From the NCBI GenBank assembly GCA_032249735.1, contig JAVVHA010000009.1, forward strand, positions 1 through 64,000: 64,000 nt of DNA, in the 5' to 3' direction. The stretch is from Dehalococcoidia bacterium. GTDB taxonomy: Bacteria; Chloroflexota; Dehalococcoidia; SM23-28-2; HRBIN24. Positions 31,616 to 39,990 of the stretch are shown piece by piece (position 1 is the stretch's first letter; every line of letters begins with the position of its first letter). The notes below the pieces were generated by a model. The model made no database searches. It saw only the letters and a program-made list of their open reading frames with translations, and was not told where the DNA came from. The position numbers and the translations under genes were made by a program.

Positions 31616-32795
31616 CGATCCTCAATTCCTCCCCCTGCTCGCTGGCAGACTTTCCTATCTCAGCAGCGCTAGGCAGAAAGAACTGCTGGGCGATGATGGT
31701 GGGCACCAGCGCGCTCAGCACCACCACCGTGACCAGCACCGTGTACTGGCCCTGGTCTATGACGCCCCTGTTGAGGCCGAACAGGGCCGAGATGGTGCCG
31801 AAGGTCAGCCCCGTCGACATAAGCAGGGAGGTATAGATGCCACTCCTGCGACCGAAACGGAAGAGCTCCGTGAGCGGCTGCACGCCCAAGAACTTAGTAA
31901 CCAGCTTCACCAGCAACAGGAGAGCTATGAGCCCGGCCCCAGATGCTATGGCCTCCCACTGGATGAGGGCGCCTGCCCGGAGAAAGAAGAAGGGGGTCAG
32001 GAGGCCGAAGGTGATGGCCCTCAGGCGCTGCACCATCACCCGCTCCACCGCCAACAGGTTGGCGGCGGCCATCCCCAACAGGTAGGCTGGCAGCACCGCC
32101 TCGCTCCCGCCCGCGACCGCCAGCGCGCCCAGGCCCAACAGCATGACGAACAGGAACCTAATCTCAGGCTCGCTGGCCCTACCCCTCAGGACAGGTATCA
32201 GTCTCCGCGACACAGCAGGGAAGGACAAAAACACCACCAGCATCGCAGCGGCAAATAGCAGCAGCCAGGCGCTGGCATGGGCGAACAGGGCACCCAGCAC
32301 CACCACCGTGCCTAGGTCGTTGACGAAGCAGGCGGCCAGGATCATCTTGCCCAGCTCCGTCTCGTTAAGCCCCGTTTCCACCATCACCGCATAGACCACC
32401 GCCACCGAGGTGGTGGATAGGGCCAGCCCCGCTATCTGGGCGGCACGAAGGTCCCAACCCACCGCCAGATGTGCGAACAAGAAGGCCCCCAAGAAGGGGG
32501 CGGCGAAGGCGACGATGCCGATGGAGAGGACCTCACGGCCCCTGCGGCGCAGGATGTGAGGCTCCACCTCAGCCCCGGCCAGGAAGGTGAGAACAACGCT
32601 GCCCAGGCCGGCCAGGAAGTTGGCCCACTCATTGGGCTTCAGGTGAAGGGCGTTGCCGGCGAGGGCGCCGATGACCAGCTCCACCAAGGCCACCGAGACG
32701 CCCAGTCGCAGGGACAATAGGCTAGCCAGAAAGGCCAACGCCATCCAGGCCGCACCGATGGCCTGGGGGCTTTGCAGCTCGTTGGGAACAGACAT
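31587..32795 (-). CDS. CPA2-family Na+/H+ (or K+/H+) antiporter
   Basis: A 402-residue membrane protein with about 12-13 helices. I use ATG 32795 because GGAGG sits 8 bases before it; the frame extends to ATG 32828, which lacks an SD. Family motifs are VVLTFLAGAEVEPHILRR, LALSTTSVAVVYAVM and CFVNDLGTVVVLGALF. The pair in the ion-binding helix is Asn-Asp rather than Asp-Asp, as in electroneutral exchangers. LTPFFFLRAGALI is also typical. The start and SD lie in the stem of a perfect 14-bp hairpin. Usp and coiled-coil genes follow. Confidence 0.9.
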   Translation of the reverse strand: MSVPNELQSPQAIGAAWMALAFLASLLSLRLGVSVALVELVIGALAGNALHLKPNEWANFLAGLGSVVLTFLAGAEVEPHILRRRGREVLSIGIVAFAAPFLGAFLFAHLAVGWDLRAAQIAGLALSTTSVAVVYAVMVETGLNETELGKMILAACFVNDLGTVVVLGALFAHASAWLLLFAAAMLVVFLSFPAVSRRLIPVLRGRASEPEIRFLFVMLLGLGALAVAGGSEAVLPAYLLGMAAANLLAVERVMVQRLRAITFGLLTPFFFLRAGALIQWEAIASGAGLIALLLLVKLVTKFLGVQPLTELFRFGRRSGIYTSLLMSTGLTFGTISALFGLNRGVIDQGQYTVLVTVVVLSALVPTIIAQQFFLPSAAEIGKSASEQGEELRIDVLQDSGRI

Positions 32796-32828
32796 GGCTC
32801 CTACCTCCTTCGTAGAGGTAGGAGCCAT
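32794..32828 (-). promoter_or_regulatory. Perfect 14-bp hairpin that covers SD and start of the antiporter gene
   Basis: ATGGCTCCTACCTC (32794-32807) and GAGGTAGGAGCCAT (32815-32828) are perfect inverted repeats with a 7-base loop (CTTCGTA). In the minus-strand mRNA the 3' arm holds the SD (AAGGAGG runs from loop into stem) and the AU of the start codon, so the folded RNA should block initiation. A temperature-, ion- or protein-dependent opening is a reasonable inference. Confidence 0.7.
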
Positions 32829-32919
32829 CAGCCGCAGTCCTAGCCTGCAGCGGTTCGGCCCCGCGGGGGCCAGGCGGACTCCATCGCCCTGTTGGCTAAT
32901 ATCATACCATCCCTTCGTC

Positions 32920-32932
32920 GTGTCCTGTCAAG
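32920..32932 (-). repeat. 13-bp repeat CTTGACAGGACAC, copy 3
   Basis: On the minus strand it reads CTTGACAGGACAC, with TATGAT after a 19-bp spacer, about 110 bp before the antiporter start. As an insertion-sequence left end it would face the transposase-like remnant at 33042-33287, which fits orientation. The spacer is longer than ideal for a promoter. Confidence 0.5.
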
Positions 32933-33041
32933 TGGTAGCGGGCTTAGCTTGCAAATCACGAGCCGCAGCAGACGGGTGGAGGGCTGAGGGGCCAGGGTCG
33001 TAGCAATGGCATTAAGAGGCGCAACAGCAGCCGCAAGGCCC

Positions 33042-33287
33042 CTAGCGCTGGCTTCCAGGTGGGCCCGCTTCTGGGCCATGGAGGAGCATCTCCTGGAGGT
33101 AGCCACCGGCGATCCTGGTCTTAATGGCCCCGGAGACGCCCGCCACCACTCCCCGCAACGGGTAGAGGGAGGGATGGAAGTGCCTCATGCCCAAGAGCCG
33201 CCTCTCGTCCCTCGGCTTTCCCCCTCCCTTGAGGGGGGTGTGCGCCACAAGCTCCTTCTGGGTGCTATCGCCACCAGCATGTGCCAC
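33042..33287 (-). pseudogene. Possible DDE transposase C-terminal remnant
   Basis: Eighty-one codons contain HTPLKGGGKPRDERRLLG, RHFHPSLYPLRGVVAGV and SGAIKTRIAGGYLQEML. The pattern R/H-F-x-P-S-L-Y...V...V-S/F-G-A-I-K-T-R is like the region before and around the catalytic Glu helix of DDE transposases, although that Glu appears changed (A-G-V-S where V-E-x-x-F is expected). There is no upstream part and no SD. The remnant lies between the 13-bp repeat at 32920 and the FakA-like gene. Confidence 0.45.
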
Positions 33288-33388
33288 GGGCAGCTATGAC
33301 CGGTGCATGGCCGCATCACCTGCCCTGCCGTTGTCTCTTGACGATGACCGCTATAGCAGCCCATCCCGACTTTCAAATAGCCTCAGGT

Positions 33389-35065
33389 CTATTCCAGGGA
33401 GGCGATGTAGTAATAGTGGGGCTGGCCGCCGTCCACCGTTTCCACTTCCAGGCCGGGATATTCCGATTGCAGGGAGTTGGCCAACGTCTGGGCGGTGTGC
33501 GGGTCCGTATCAGCCCCATAGTAAAGGGTGAGGAGGCCCTCTTGGACCCCTAGGACCTGGAGGGCCTTGCGCAGGGCTTCATCTGGGGTGGCGGCAGTGG
33601 CCATCAGCTGGCCGTCTACAATGGCCATTACCTCACCCTGGCGGACTTGATAGCCGCCGATCTGGGCGTCCCTTATGGCCCGGGCCACCTCTATGGTGCG
33701 TACGGAGTTGGCGGCCTCCTCCATAATCGGGACGTTTTCGTCCAAGCTCCGCTCGGGGTTGTAGGCCAGGAGGGCGGCGATGCCCTGGGGTATGGTGCGG
33801 GTGGGCACCACCGCCACCTGTTTCTGGGAGAGCTGGGCTGCTTGGTGTGCTGTGGGGATGATGTTCTTGTCGTTAGGCAGGATGATGACCTGGGGGGTGG
33901 GGCAGGCCTCGATGGCCTCCAGGAGCTGGCCCACGCTGGGGTTCATGGTGGGGCCGCCAGGCACTACCTTGGCCCCCATGGAGCGCAGCACCCCGATGAG
34001 GCCTTGGCCGTTAGCCACTGCCACAACCGTCGCCTGGGCCTGGAAGGCCTGGTGCCACTCCAGGAAGCGGTCGGCCTGCTGACGTATGTTGTCCACCTTC
34101 ACCTCCAGCAGCTCGCCGAGGCGGGTGCCCAGGCTTATGGCGGCCCCAGGGTCATCGGTATGGACGTGGGCGCGCAACATCCGCTCGTCACCTACCACCA
34201 CCACCGAGTCGCCCATGGCCTGGAGGCGGGAGCGGAGGTGGATTGGGTCAAGGCCTTCCCCCTGTAGGAGGAACTCGGTGCAATAACCATAGAGGGAAGG
34301 GGAGGCGGCGTGGAGCTCCTGCGCGTGGGCCACCCACTCCCGTTGCAGGCGGGCGACCCCCACAGCTGGCGCCTCCAGCGGTTCGCCCCGCAGGTGCCTG
34401 GCCATCCCCTCCAAGATGACCCAAAGGCCCTGGCCGCCGGCGTCCACCACCCCTGCCTCCGCCAGGACGGGCAGAAGCTGTGGCGTCCTCTCCACCGCCT
34501 CTCGGGCAGCCTCCGCCACCTTGGCCATGACGGTGGTCAGGTCCTTCTCCCCCGCCTCCACCAGGGCGCGGGCGGCCTGGGCTGCCTCCCGCGCCACAGT
34601 GATGACGGTGCCCTCCCGCGGCTGACCAATGGCTTGGCAGGCCAGGCGGGTCCCTTCTTCCAGGGCTTGGGCCAGGGCGGAAGCGTCCAGCGCCTCCTTC
34701 CCCTGACAGGCCTTAGCTAGGCCCAGCACCAGCTGGGAGAGGATGACCCCGGAGTTGCCACGGGCCCCCATGATGGCACCCCGCGCCAGAGCCTCCATGA
34801 AGAGGGAAAGGGCCACGGGTCGGGCTTCTGGCTCCAGCTTGGCTGCCTCTTGCAGGGTGGAGCGGAGAGTGAGGCTCATGTTGGTGCCCGTGTCCCCATC
34901 GGGGACAGGGAAGACGTTGATGGCATTAATCGCTTCTGCGTGGGCCTCAAGCCACGAGGCGGCGGCCCTTAGGGCTGCGTAGAGCTGGGCGGGGGAAAGG
35001 GCGGTCAGCGGAGCAACGTCCTTCTCCTCGTCTGTCTTGCTTGGGTCACGACCTGGTGATATCAT
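33389..35065 (-). CDS. FakA-like protein (DAK2/DhaL phosphatase-kinase domain plus DegV-like C-terminus)
   Basis: About 558 residues from ATG 35065; the SD is poor, so the start is uncertain. Residues 30-210 form a DAK2 domain: NAINVFPVPDGDTGTNMSLTL with the metal-binding Asp residues, GARGNSGVILSQ and DAGGQGLWVI. The rest is the FakA middle and C-terminal part (YGYCTEFLL, MGDSVVVVGDERMLRAHVHTDDPG, VVAVANGQGL, IILPNDKNI, VVPTRTIPQGIAALLAYNP). FakA phosphorylates fatty acids bound to FakB. No FakB is adjacent. It is divergent from rpmB, as is common. Confidence 0.9.
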   Translation of the reverse strand: MISPGRDPSKTDEEKDVAPLTALSPAQLYAALRAAASWLEAHAEAINAINVFPVPDGDTGTNMSLTLRSTLQEAAKLEPEARPVALSLFMEALARGAIMGARGNSGVILSQLVLGLAKACQGKEALDASALAQALEEGTRLACQAIGQPREGTVITVAREAAQAARALVEAGEKDLTTVMAKVAEAAREAVERTPQLLPVLAEAGVVDAGGQGLWVILEGMARHLRGEPLEAPAVGVARLQREWVAHAQELHAASPSLYGYCTEFLLQGEGLDPIHLRSRLQAMGDSVVVVGDERMLRAHVHTDDPGAAISLGTRLGELLEVKVDNIRQQADRFLEWHQAFQAQATVVAVANGQGLIGVLRSMGAKVVPGGPTMNPSVGQLLEAIEACPTPQVIILPNDKNIIPTAHQAAQLSQKQVAVVPTRTIPQGIAALLAYNPERSLDENVPIMEEAANSVRTIEVARAIRDAQIGGYQVRQGEVMAIVDGQLMATAATPDEALRKALQVLGVQEGLLTLYYGADTDPHTAQTLANSLQSEYPGLEVETVDGGQPHYYYIASLE

Positions 35066-35117
35066 GTTCTGTGCCCATTCTAGCGGCGGCATAGGAGACG
35101 GTAAAGGCAGGAAGGCC

Positions 35118-35333
35118 ATGGCCAGATGCCAGATCTGCGGCAAGGGCACCCACGTGGGGCGCAACATCCGGCACCAGTACGCCGGGCGATGGGAGCGTCG
35201 CGCCCCCAAGACCCCCCGCCTCTTCAAGGCCAACGTCCAGAGAAAAACCCTGGTCATCGATGGTCGTCCCCAGAAGGTGAAGGTCTGCACCTCCTGCCTG
35301 AGCGCTCTCCTCAAGAAGACCGCCTCCCTCTAG
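35118..35333 (+). CDS. rpmB: 50S ribosomal protein L28
   Basis: A 71-residue protein from ATG 35118, with AGGAAGG upstream. ARCQICGKGTHVGRNIRHQYAG and the later KVKVCTSCLSALLK give the L28 core with two CxxC pairs, so this is the zinc-binding form. It is divergent from the FakA-like gene with a 52-bp gap. Confidence 0.95.
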   Translation: MARCQICGKGTHVGRNIRHQYAGRWERRAPKTPRLFKANVQRKTLVIDGRPQKVKVCTSCLSALLKKTASL

Positions 35334-35413
35334 CCATTGACATTGCCGTTGCTGGAAGGTGTAGGGTGGGCCTCGGGGGCCACCCCCAAGGCCAAAGAAG
35401 GGAGGTGCTGGAC

Positions 35414-35599
35414 ATGGAGCCCGTCGTCCGCTACAGCCTGTGCCCTGACTGCGTCGCCTGCCCGGAGGTGGTCATCTACCCAGACCAGGTGATCATCGGG
35501 GAGGAGGGGAACCAGGTGCGTCTCACGCCCCGGGAGTGGACGCGGCTGGTGATGGCCGTGCGCAGCGGCGAGCTGGGGCCCATCTCGGCCGATCCCTGA
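35414..35599 (+). CDS. Small conserved protein with clustered cysteines
   Basis: A 61-residue protein from ATG 35414, preceded by GGGAGGTGCTGG. The N-terminal YSLCPDCVACPEVVIYPDQ has three Cys in a C-x2-C-x2-C arrangement, and the rest reads RLTPREWTRLVMAVRSGELGPI. It may bind metal with the MerR regulator gene 84 bp downstream on the same strand, which also has Cys clusters. I recognise no named family. Confidence 0.6.
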   Translation: MEPVVRYSLCPDCVACPEVVIYPDQVIIGEEGNQVRLTPREWTRLVMAVRSGELGPISADP

Positions 35600-35683
35600 T
35601 GTCGCGACTGCCTGCCCGATCGCTGTTAGACCTGCCCGGCCCGAGACCGTAGAGATGGGGCTGGCCCCCGAGGGGACGAGGCT

Positions 35684-36079
35684 ATGGGAGCGATGGTGAT
35701 AGGCGAGCTGGCGCGACGGGCAGAGGTGAGCGCCCGCACCGTTGGCTTCTACGAGGCCCTGGGCCTCCTGCCCGCCCCGCCCAGGAGCGAGGGCGGCTAC
35801 CGCCTCTACGGCGAGGAAGGCCTGCGCCGCCTGCGTTTCGTGCGTCGGGCACGGGAGCTGGGCCTTTCGCTGCGGCAGATCCGCCAGCTGCTGGCCCAGG
35901 GGTGTTGGTGCGACGATGTCCGCTCCCTGCTGGTGCGTCGCCTGGAGCAGGTGGAGGCGGAGCTGAGGTTGCTGGAGGAGCTGCGAGGGCGCCTGCGCCG
36001 GCTCCTGGACGAGTGGGACGAGGTCCGGGCCAGCGAGGACTGGACCTGCTACTGCCCACGCATCGAGCGCAGCGCCTAG
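35684..36079 (+). CDS. MerR-family regulator with C-terminal cysteines
   Basis: A 131-residue protein starting at ATG 35684 or 35693. The HTH is VIGELARRAEVSARTVGFYEALGLL with the wing RSEGGYRLYGEEGLRRLRFVRRARELGLSL (shown in part). The coiled-coil follows, and Cys residues occur at GCWCDDVRSLL and at the end (WTCYCPRIE). The Cys pairs match heavy-metal or redox sensors of the MerR/CueR/SoxR group. It overlaps rpe at the 3' ends (4 bp, convergent). The target genes are unknown. Confidence 0.85.
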   Translation: MGAMVIGELARRAEVSARTVGFYEALGLLPAPPRSEGGYRLYGEEGLRRLRFVRRARELGLSLRQIRQLLAQGCWCDDVRSLLVRRLEQVEAELRLLEELRGRLRRLLDEWDEVRASEDWTCYCPRIERSA

Positions 36080-36750
36080 GCCCGCATCTCGGCCAGGGCG
36101 GCCTGCAGGCGGGCCATGTTCTCCGCCACCGACGCCCGGTCGTTGAAGATGGCCGAGGCAGCCACTAGGGCCGTGGCCCCGGCTGCCACACACGCCGGGG
36201 CCGTCTCCGGCGATACACCGCCGTCCACCTCGATGTCCACCTCTAGGCCCAGCTCGTCCAGCAGGCGGCGAAGGCGGCGCATCTTGTCCAGGGCAGAGGG
36301 GATGAAGGGCTGGCCGGCGTACCCCGGGTTCACGCTCATCACCACCACCTGGTCCACATCTGGGAGGATCGCCTCCACGGCGCTTAAGGGGGTAGCAGGG
36401 TTGAGGCAGACGCCGGCCAACCGGCCCGTGCCCTTCACCTGCTGGACGATGCGGTGTAGATGAGTGGCGGCCTCCACGTGCACGTTGATGATATCCCCTC
36501 CCGCTTCCATGAAGGCCTCTATGTGGCGTTCGGGCTCCACCACCATCAGGTGGATGTCCAGGGGCAGGGAAGTGACGCGGCGCACGGCCTCCACGATGGG
36601 GAGGCCCATAGAGATGACGGGGACAAACCGGCCGTCCATGACGTCGATGTGGATGCGGTGGGCACCGGCGGCCTCCGCCTCCTTCACCTGCTCCCCCAAG
36701 CGGGCGAAGTCGGCCGAGAGGATGGAAGGGGCGATCTTCACCTGCCTCAC
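36076..36750 (-). CDS. rpe: Ribulose-phosphate 3-epimerase
   Basis: A 224-residue TIM-barrel protein with APSILSADFARLGEQV, HIDVMDGRFVPVIS, DIHLMVVEPERHIEAF, VMSVNPGYAGQPF and DIEVDGGVSPETAP; all metal and catalytic His/Asp residues are there. It interconverts ribulose-5-P and xylulose-5-P. It is the last gene of the arg operon, overlapping argH by 4 bp. Confidence 0.95.
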   Translation of the reverse strand: MRQVKIAPSILSADFARLGEQVKEAEAAGAHRIHIDVMDGRFVPVISMGLPIVEAVRRVTSLPLDIHLMVVEPERHIEAFMEAGGDIINVHVEAATHLHRIVQQVKGTGRLAGVCLNPATPLSAVEAILPDVDQVVVMSVNPGYAGQPFIPSALDKMRRLRRLLDELGLEVDIEVDGGVSPETAPACVAAGATALVAASAIFNDRASVAENMARLQAALAEMRA

Positions 36751-38147
36751 GTCTTCTCCTCCAGGATGCGGCGGGCCTGGGCTATCTGCTCACGCACCCT
36801 CTCGGGGGCCGTGCCCCCCGGATGGCGGCGGGCGGCTACGGAGGCGGCCGCATCCAGCGCCAGGGCATCTTCCTCAAACAGCGGGCAAAAGCGCCTCAGC
36901 TCCTCCAGCGAGAGCTGGCGAAAGTCCCTCCCCTCCCGCTGCAGGTGCGAGAAGAGCTCCCGTACCACTTGGTGGGCGCGACGGAAGGGGAGGCCTTTCT
37001 TGACCAAGTAATCGGCCAGGTCGGTGGCCAGAAGGGAAGGGTCGGCCGCTGCCTCCTGTAGGCGCTCAGGACGGAAGCGCAGCTGGGGGATCATGGCTGT
37101 GAAGAGGCGCAGGGTGGAGATGAGGGCATCGGCCGCTTCAAAGGTGGGCGCCTTGTCCTCCTGCAGGTCGCGGTTGTAGGCCAAGGGCAGGCCCTTGATG
37201 ATCCCCAAAAGGGCCGAGAGATGGCCAGTGATGCGGGCAGCCTTGGCCCGCGCCAGCTCGGCCATGTCCGGATTCCGCTTCTGCGGCATAATGGAAGACC
37301 CAGTGGCGAACTGGGAGGGCAGCTCCAGGAAGCCGAACTGGGGGCTAGCCCAAAGCACTATCTCCTCCGCTAGGCGCGAAAGGTGAACAAGGCAGGTGGC
37401 GGCGGCCGCTACGAACTCCACAGCGAAATCGCGGCTGGCGACGGCGTCCACGGAATTAGCAGCCAGGCGGGAGAACCCCAGCTCTCGCGCCAGGAACTCA
37501 CGGTCGATGGGGTAGGGAACTCCCGCCAGGGCACCCGAGCCTAGGGGGAGCTCGTCGGCCCGATGGAGGCAGTCCAACAGGCGCCCCCTATCCCGCTCCA
37601 GCATCCAAAAGTAGGCCATTAGATGATGGGAGAGGAGGAGGGGCTGGGCGGGCTGCAGGTGGGTATAGCCGGGCATCATCACCCCCAGATGGGCCTCGGC
37701 CAGGTTCACCAGGGCAGCCTGAAGGGCCTGCAAGGACGAGATGGCCTCGCGGCAGGCGTCCATAACGAAAAGCCTTAAATCGGTGGCGATGAGGTCGTTA
37801 CGGGAGCGGGCGGTATGGAGTTTGCCAGCCAGCTCCCCCACCTTCTCATACAGCCGCGCCTCGATATTCATGTGGATGTCCTCCAGCTCGTCGCGGAAGG
37901 GGAAGACGCCCGCCTCTATTTCTTCCCTTATCTCCGCCAAAGCCTGGACCAGCGCTTGGGCCTCCTCCTGGGATATGAGGCCTACATGGGCCAACATCCG
38001 GGCATGGGCCATCGAGCAGGCGATGTCGTACCGGTAGAGACGACGGTCGAGGGGATGGGAGAGGGAGTAGCGCAGGGCCATGGGGTCGAGCCCGGCGGCG
38101 GTGGGGCTTTGGGGCTGCGAAGGCTGCTGAGGCATGCCGGCCAACAT
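36747..38147 (-). CDS. argH: Argininosuccinate lyase
   Basis: A 466-residue protein; starts at 38147 (ATGTTG) or ATG 38135. Fumarase-superfamily markers are DIHMNIEARLYEKVGELAGKLHTARSRND in part, the signature GSSIMPQKRNPDMAELARAK and the HLQPAQPLLLSHHL region. It cleaves argininosuccinate to arginine and fumarate. The usual N-terminal W-G-G-R-F stretch is absent; instead there is a Pro/Gln-rich lead. A TATAAT on the minus strand (38146-38151) just before the start may be an internal promoter giving a nearly leaderless mRNA. Confidence 0.95.
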   Translation of the reverse strand: MLAGMPQQPSQPQSPTAAGLDPMALRYSLSHPLDRRLYRYDIACSMAHARMLAHVGLISQEEAQALVQALAEIREEIEAGVFPFRDELEDIHMNIEARLYEKVGELAGKLHTARSRNDLIATDLRLFVMDACREAISSLQALQAALVNLAEAHLGVMMPGYTHLQPAQPLLLSHHLMAYFWMLERDRGRLLDCLHRADELPLGSGALAGVPYPIDREFLARELGFSRLAANSVDAVASRDFAVEFVAAAATCLVHLSRLAEEIVLWASPQFGFLELPSQFATGSSIMPQKRNPDMAELARAKAARITGHLSALLGIIKGLPLAYNRDLQEDKAPTFEAADALISTLRLFTAMIPQLRFRPERLQEAAADPSLLATDLADYLVKKGLPFRRAHQVVRELFSHLQREGRDFRQLSLEELRRFCPLFEEDALALDAAASVAARRHPGGTAPERVREQIAQARRILEEKT

Positions 38148-38173
38148 TATATCGCAGCTAGGGGATCACCGCC

Positions 38174-39202
38174 TTAGGGCGATGGCGTGGTAGCGGGTGT
38201 GGACGTGGGCCCCGCTGTGGGGCTTGGGGACGGGGAGGGCGAGGGCACAGGCGTGTTCGGCGGGGTAGGCGTTGGCGAAGGGGTGGGGACAGGTGTGAGT
38301 ATGGGCGTTGGCGTAGGCGTGGGGGTACGCGTCGGGGTAGGAGGGGAGGGAGTAGGCGAAGGGGGTGGTGGAGGGGATGTCGGGGCAGGGGCCTGGGGTG
38401 GAGAGGCAAGGCCCAGAAGCTGGGCGAGAGTCACCAAGGTGTAGCCAGCATCTGCCAGGGCTGCGATGATATCGGGCGCCGCTGCGCACTCGCTGGAGGA
38501 GGCCGGGTGCAGCAGCACGATGGAGCCTGGCCGCACGTTGTGTAGTGTTAGGGCTACCACCTCCTCCTTGCTCTTGCCCCGCCATCCCTGGGCGTCCACG
38601 TCCCACATGACGATACGGTACCCGGCCGAGGCAGCGTCGGCGGCCACGAAGGCGTCGTACCTGCCATAGGGAGGGCGGAAGAAGGGCTTGGTCGAGAGGC
38701 CAGTGGCAGACCGCACCACGGCATCGGTCTGCTCCAGCTCCCAAAGCCTCTGTTCAGTGGGAATAAGGACAAAGTCCGGGTGCGAATAGGAGTGGTTCAT
38801 GATGACGTGGCCCTCCCGGGCCATGCGCTGCAGAAGATGGGGATGGGCCTGGGCCCATCGCCCCACCACGGCAAAGCTGGCCTTGGCCCCACGCAGGGCA
38901 AGGGCATCGAGGATGGGGGCCACGCAGCCGCCCCCCTCCACGTCGAAGGTGAGGGCCACCATGGAGCCTTGCCCCGGCACCCTGACCACCGGTGGAGGTA
39001 CCTGGTTCGGCGGGGGTGGGGCAGGCAAGGGGACGCTAGGCGTTAGGCTGGGCAGAGGGCTAGGAAGAAGGGCGAAGGCCGTGTCCAGAGGACCGGACAA
39101 GGCATCGGACGGCAACGTCGCGGGATGCTCTTCTGCTACCCGGGCGAAAATGGCTATCCCCAGGAGCCAGAAGGCCAAGGCCGCAGCCAGCTTTGCCCGC
39201 AC
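38174..39202 (-). CDS. Membrane-anchored polysaccharide deacetylase-like protein with Pro/Thr/Ser tail
   Basis: A 342-residue protein from GTG 39202. It has an N-terminal anchor (KLAAALAFWLLGIAIFARVA), a Pro-rich linker, then a NodB fold: ALTFDVEGGG in motif 1 (Val-Glu where Asp-Gly is usual), NHSYSHPD in motif 2, RPPYGRYD in motif 3, MWDVDAQGW and IVLLHPAS. The C-terminal 85 residues are (S/T)P repeats such as PTPTPTPILTPVPTPSPTP, encoded by a repetitive stretch (38190-38400). It is inserted between HAD and argH genes. Confidence 0.8.
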   Translation of the reverse strand: MRAKLAAALAFWLLGIAIFARVAEEHPATLPSDALSGPLDTAFALLPSPLPSLTPSVPLPAPPPPNQVPPPVVRVPGQGSMVALTFDVEGGGCVAPILDALALRGAKASFAVVGRWAQAHPHLLQRMAREGHVIMNHSYSHPDFVLIPTEQRLWELEQTDAVVRSATGLSTKPFFRPPYGRYDAFVAADAASAGYRIVMWDVDAQGWRGKSKEEVVALTLHNVRPGSIVLLHPASSSECAAAPDIIAALADAGYTLVTLAQLLGLASPPQAPAPTSPPPPPSPTPSPPTPTRTPTPTPTPILTPVPTPSPTPTPPNTPVPSPSPSPSPTAGPTSTPATTPSP

Positions 39203-39208
39203 CTCTAA

Positions 39209-39988
39209 TTAAGAAACGTCTTTGGCCAGCAGCGGCAGCTCTAAGAGCTCGCTTATGGTGTCTATCACGTAGTCGGGGGAGACCTCAGCTGACTCATCGG
39301 GGTAGTCGGTGGTCTCCTCCACGGGCTCCCCCTTGGGTGGGCGCCGCCAGATGGCCGTCATACCCAAGGCCTTGGCCCCGGCCACGTCTGCCCTTAGGGA
39401 GTCGCCCACGAAGGCCACATCCTGGGGCTCAAGGCCCATCTCCTCCAGGGCTAGCTGGAAGATGCGGGGATGGGGCTTGAGGTAGCCCACTAAGCAGGAG
39501 ACCACCACCGTCTCGAAGAAGGGGCGGATCCCCAGGTCGTCCAGCTCCTGCCAGAAGCGGGGCCCGGCCCAGCCCCGGTTGGTGACTGCCCCCATGCGAT
39601 AGCCCCGCTCCTTGAGGGCCCTTAGGGTGGGGATGACATCGGGATAGAGCTGGCGGCCCAGGAACCTGCCCCCCAGGTTCCAAGCGTCCCATAAGGCCTC
39701 CGCTTGCTCCCTAGTGAGCTCAAGACCATGGGAGGCAGCCACCTGGCGGCATATCTCCGGATAGTCAGGGCTCCGCAGGTCCCCTTGAAAGGCCTCTTCG
39801 GTGGCTGCCTCTATGGCCATGCGGATGTCGCGGGCCAGGAACCAGCGCCGGCCCTCCATCTTGTAGCCCCAGCGGCGCACCAGACGGGAGACGCGGTCGA
39901 TAGTCTCAGCGCGGATCACCGGCGGCGGGGGCATATTAGGGAAGTGCCAGAGGGTGTCTCCTAGGTCGAACAGAATGGCGATGGGCAT
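39209..39988 (-). CDS. HAD-superfamily hydrolase
   Basis: A 259-residue protein from ATG 39988, preceded by GGGAGGAATAGCC. The HAD motifs are I ILFDLGDTLW (Asp nucleophile present, second Asp present in DxGDT form), II AVTNRG, III KPHPRIFQLAL (Lys) and IV VAFVGDSLRADVAGA. It is a small-molecule phosphatase, substrate unknown. It starts 2 bp after argG and continues the operon. Confidence 0.88.
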   Translation of the reverse strand: MPIAILFDLGDTLWHFPNMPPPPVIRAETIDRVSRLVRRWGYKMEGRRWFLARDIRMAIEAATEEAFQGDLRSPDYPEICRQVAASHGLELTREQAEALWDAWNLGGRFLGRQLYPDVIPTLRALKERGYRMGAVTNRGWAGPRFWQELDDLGIRPFFETVVVSCLVGYLKPHPRIFQLALEEMGLEPQDVAFVGDSLRADVAGAKALGMTAIWRRPPKGEPVEETTDYPDESAEVSPDYVIDTISELLELPLLAKDVS

Positions 39989-39990
39989 GG

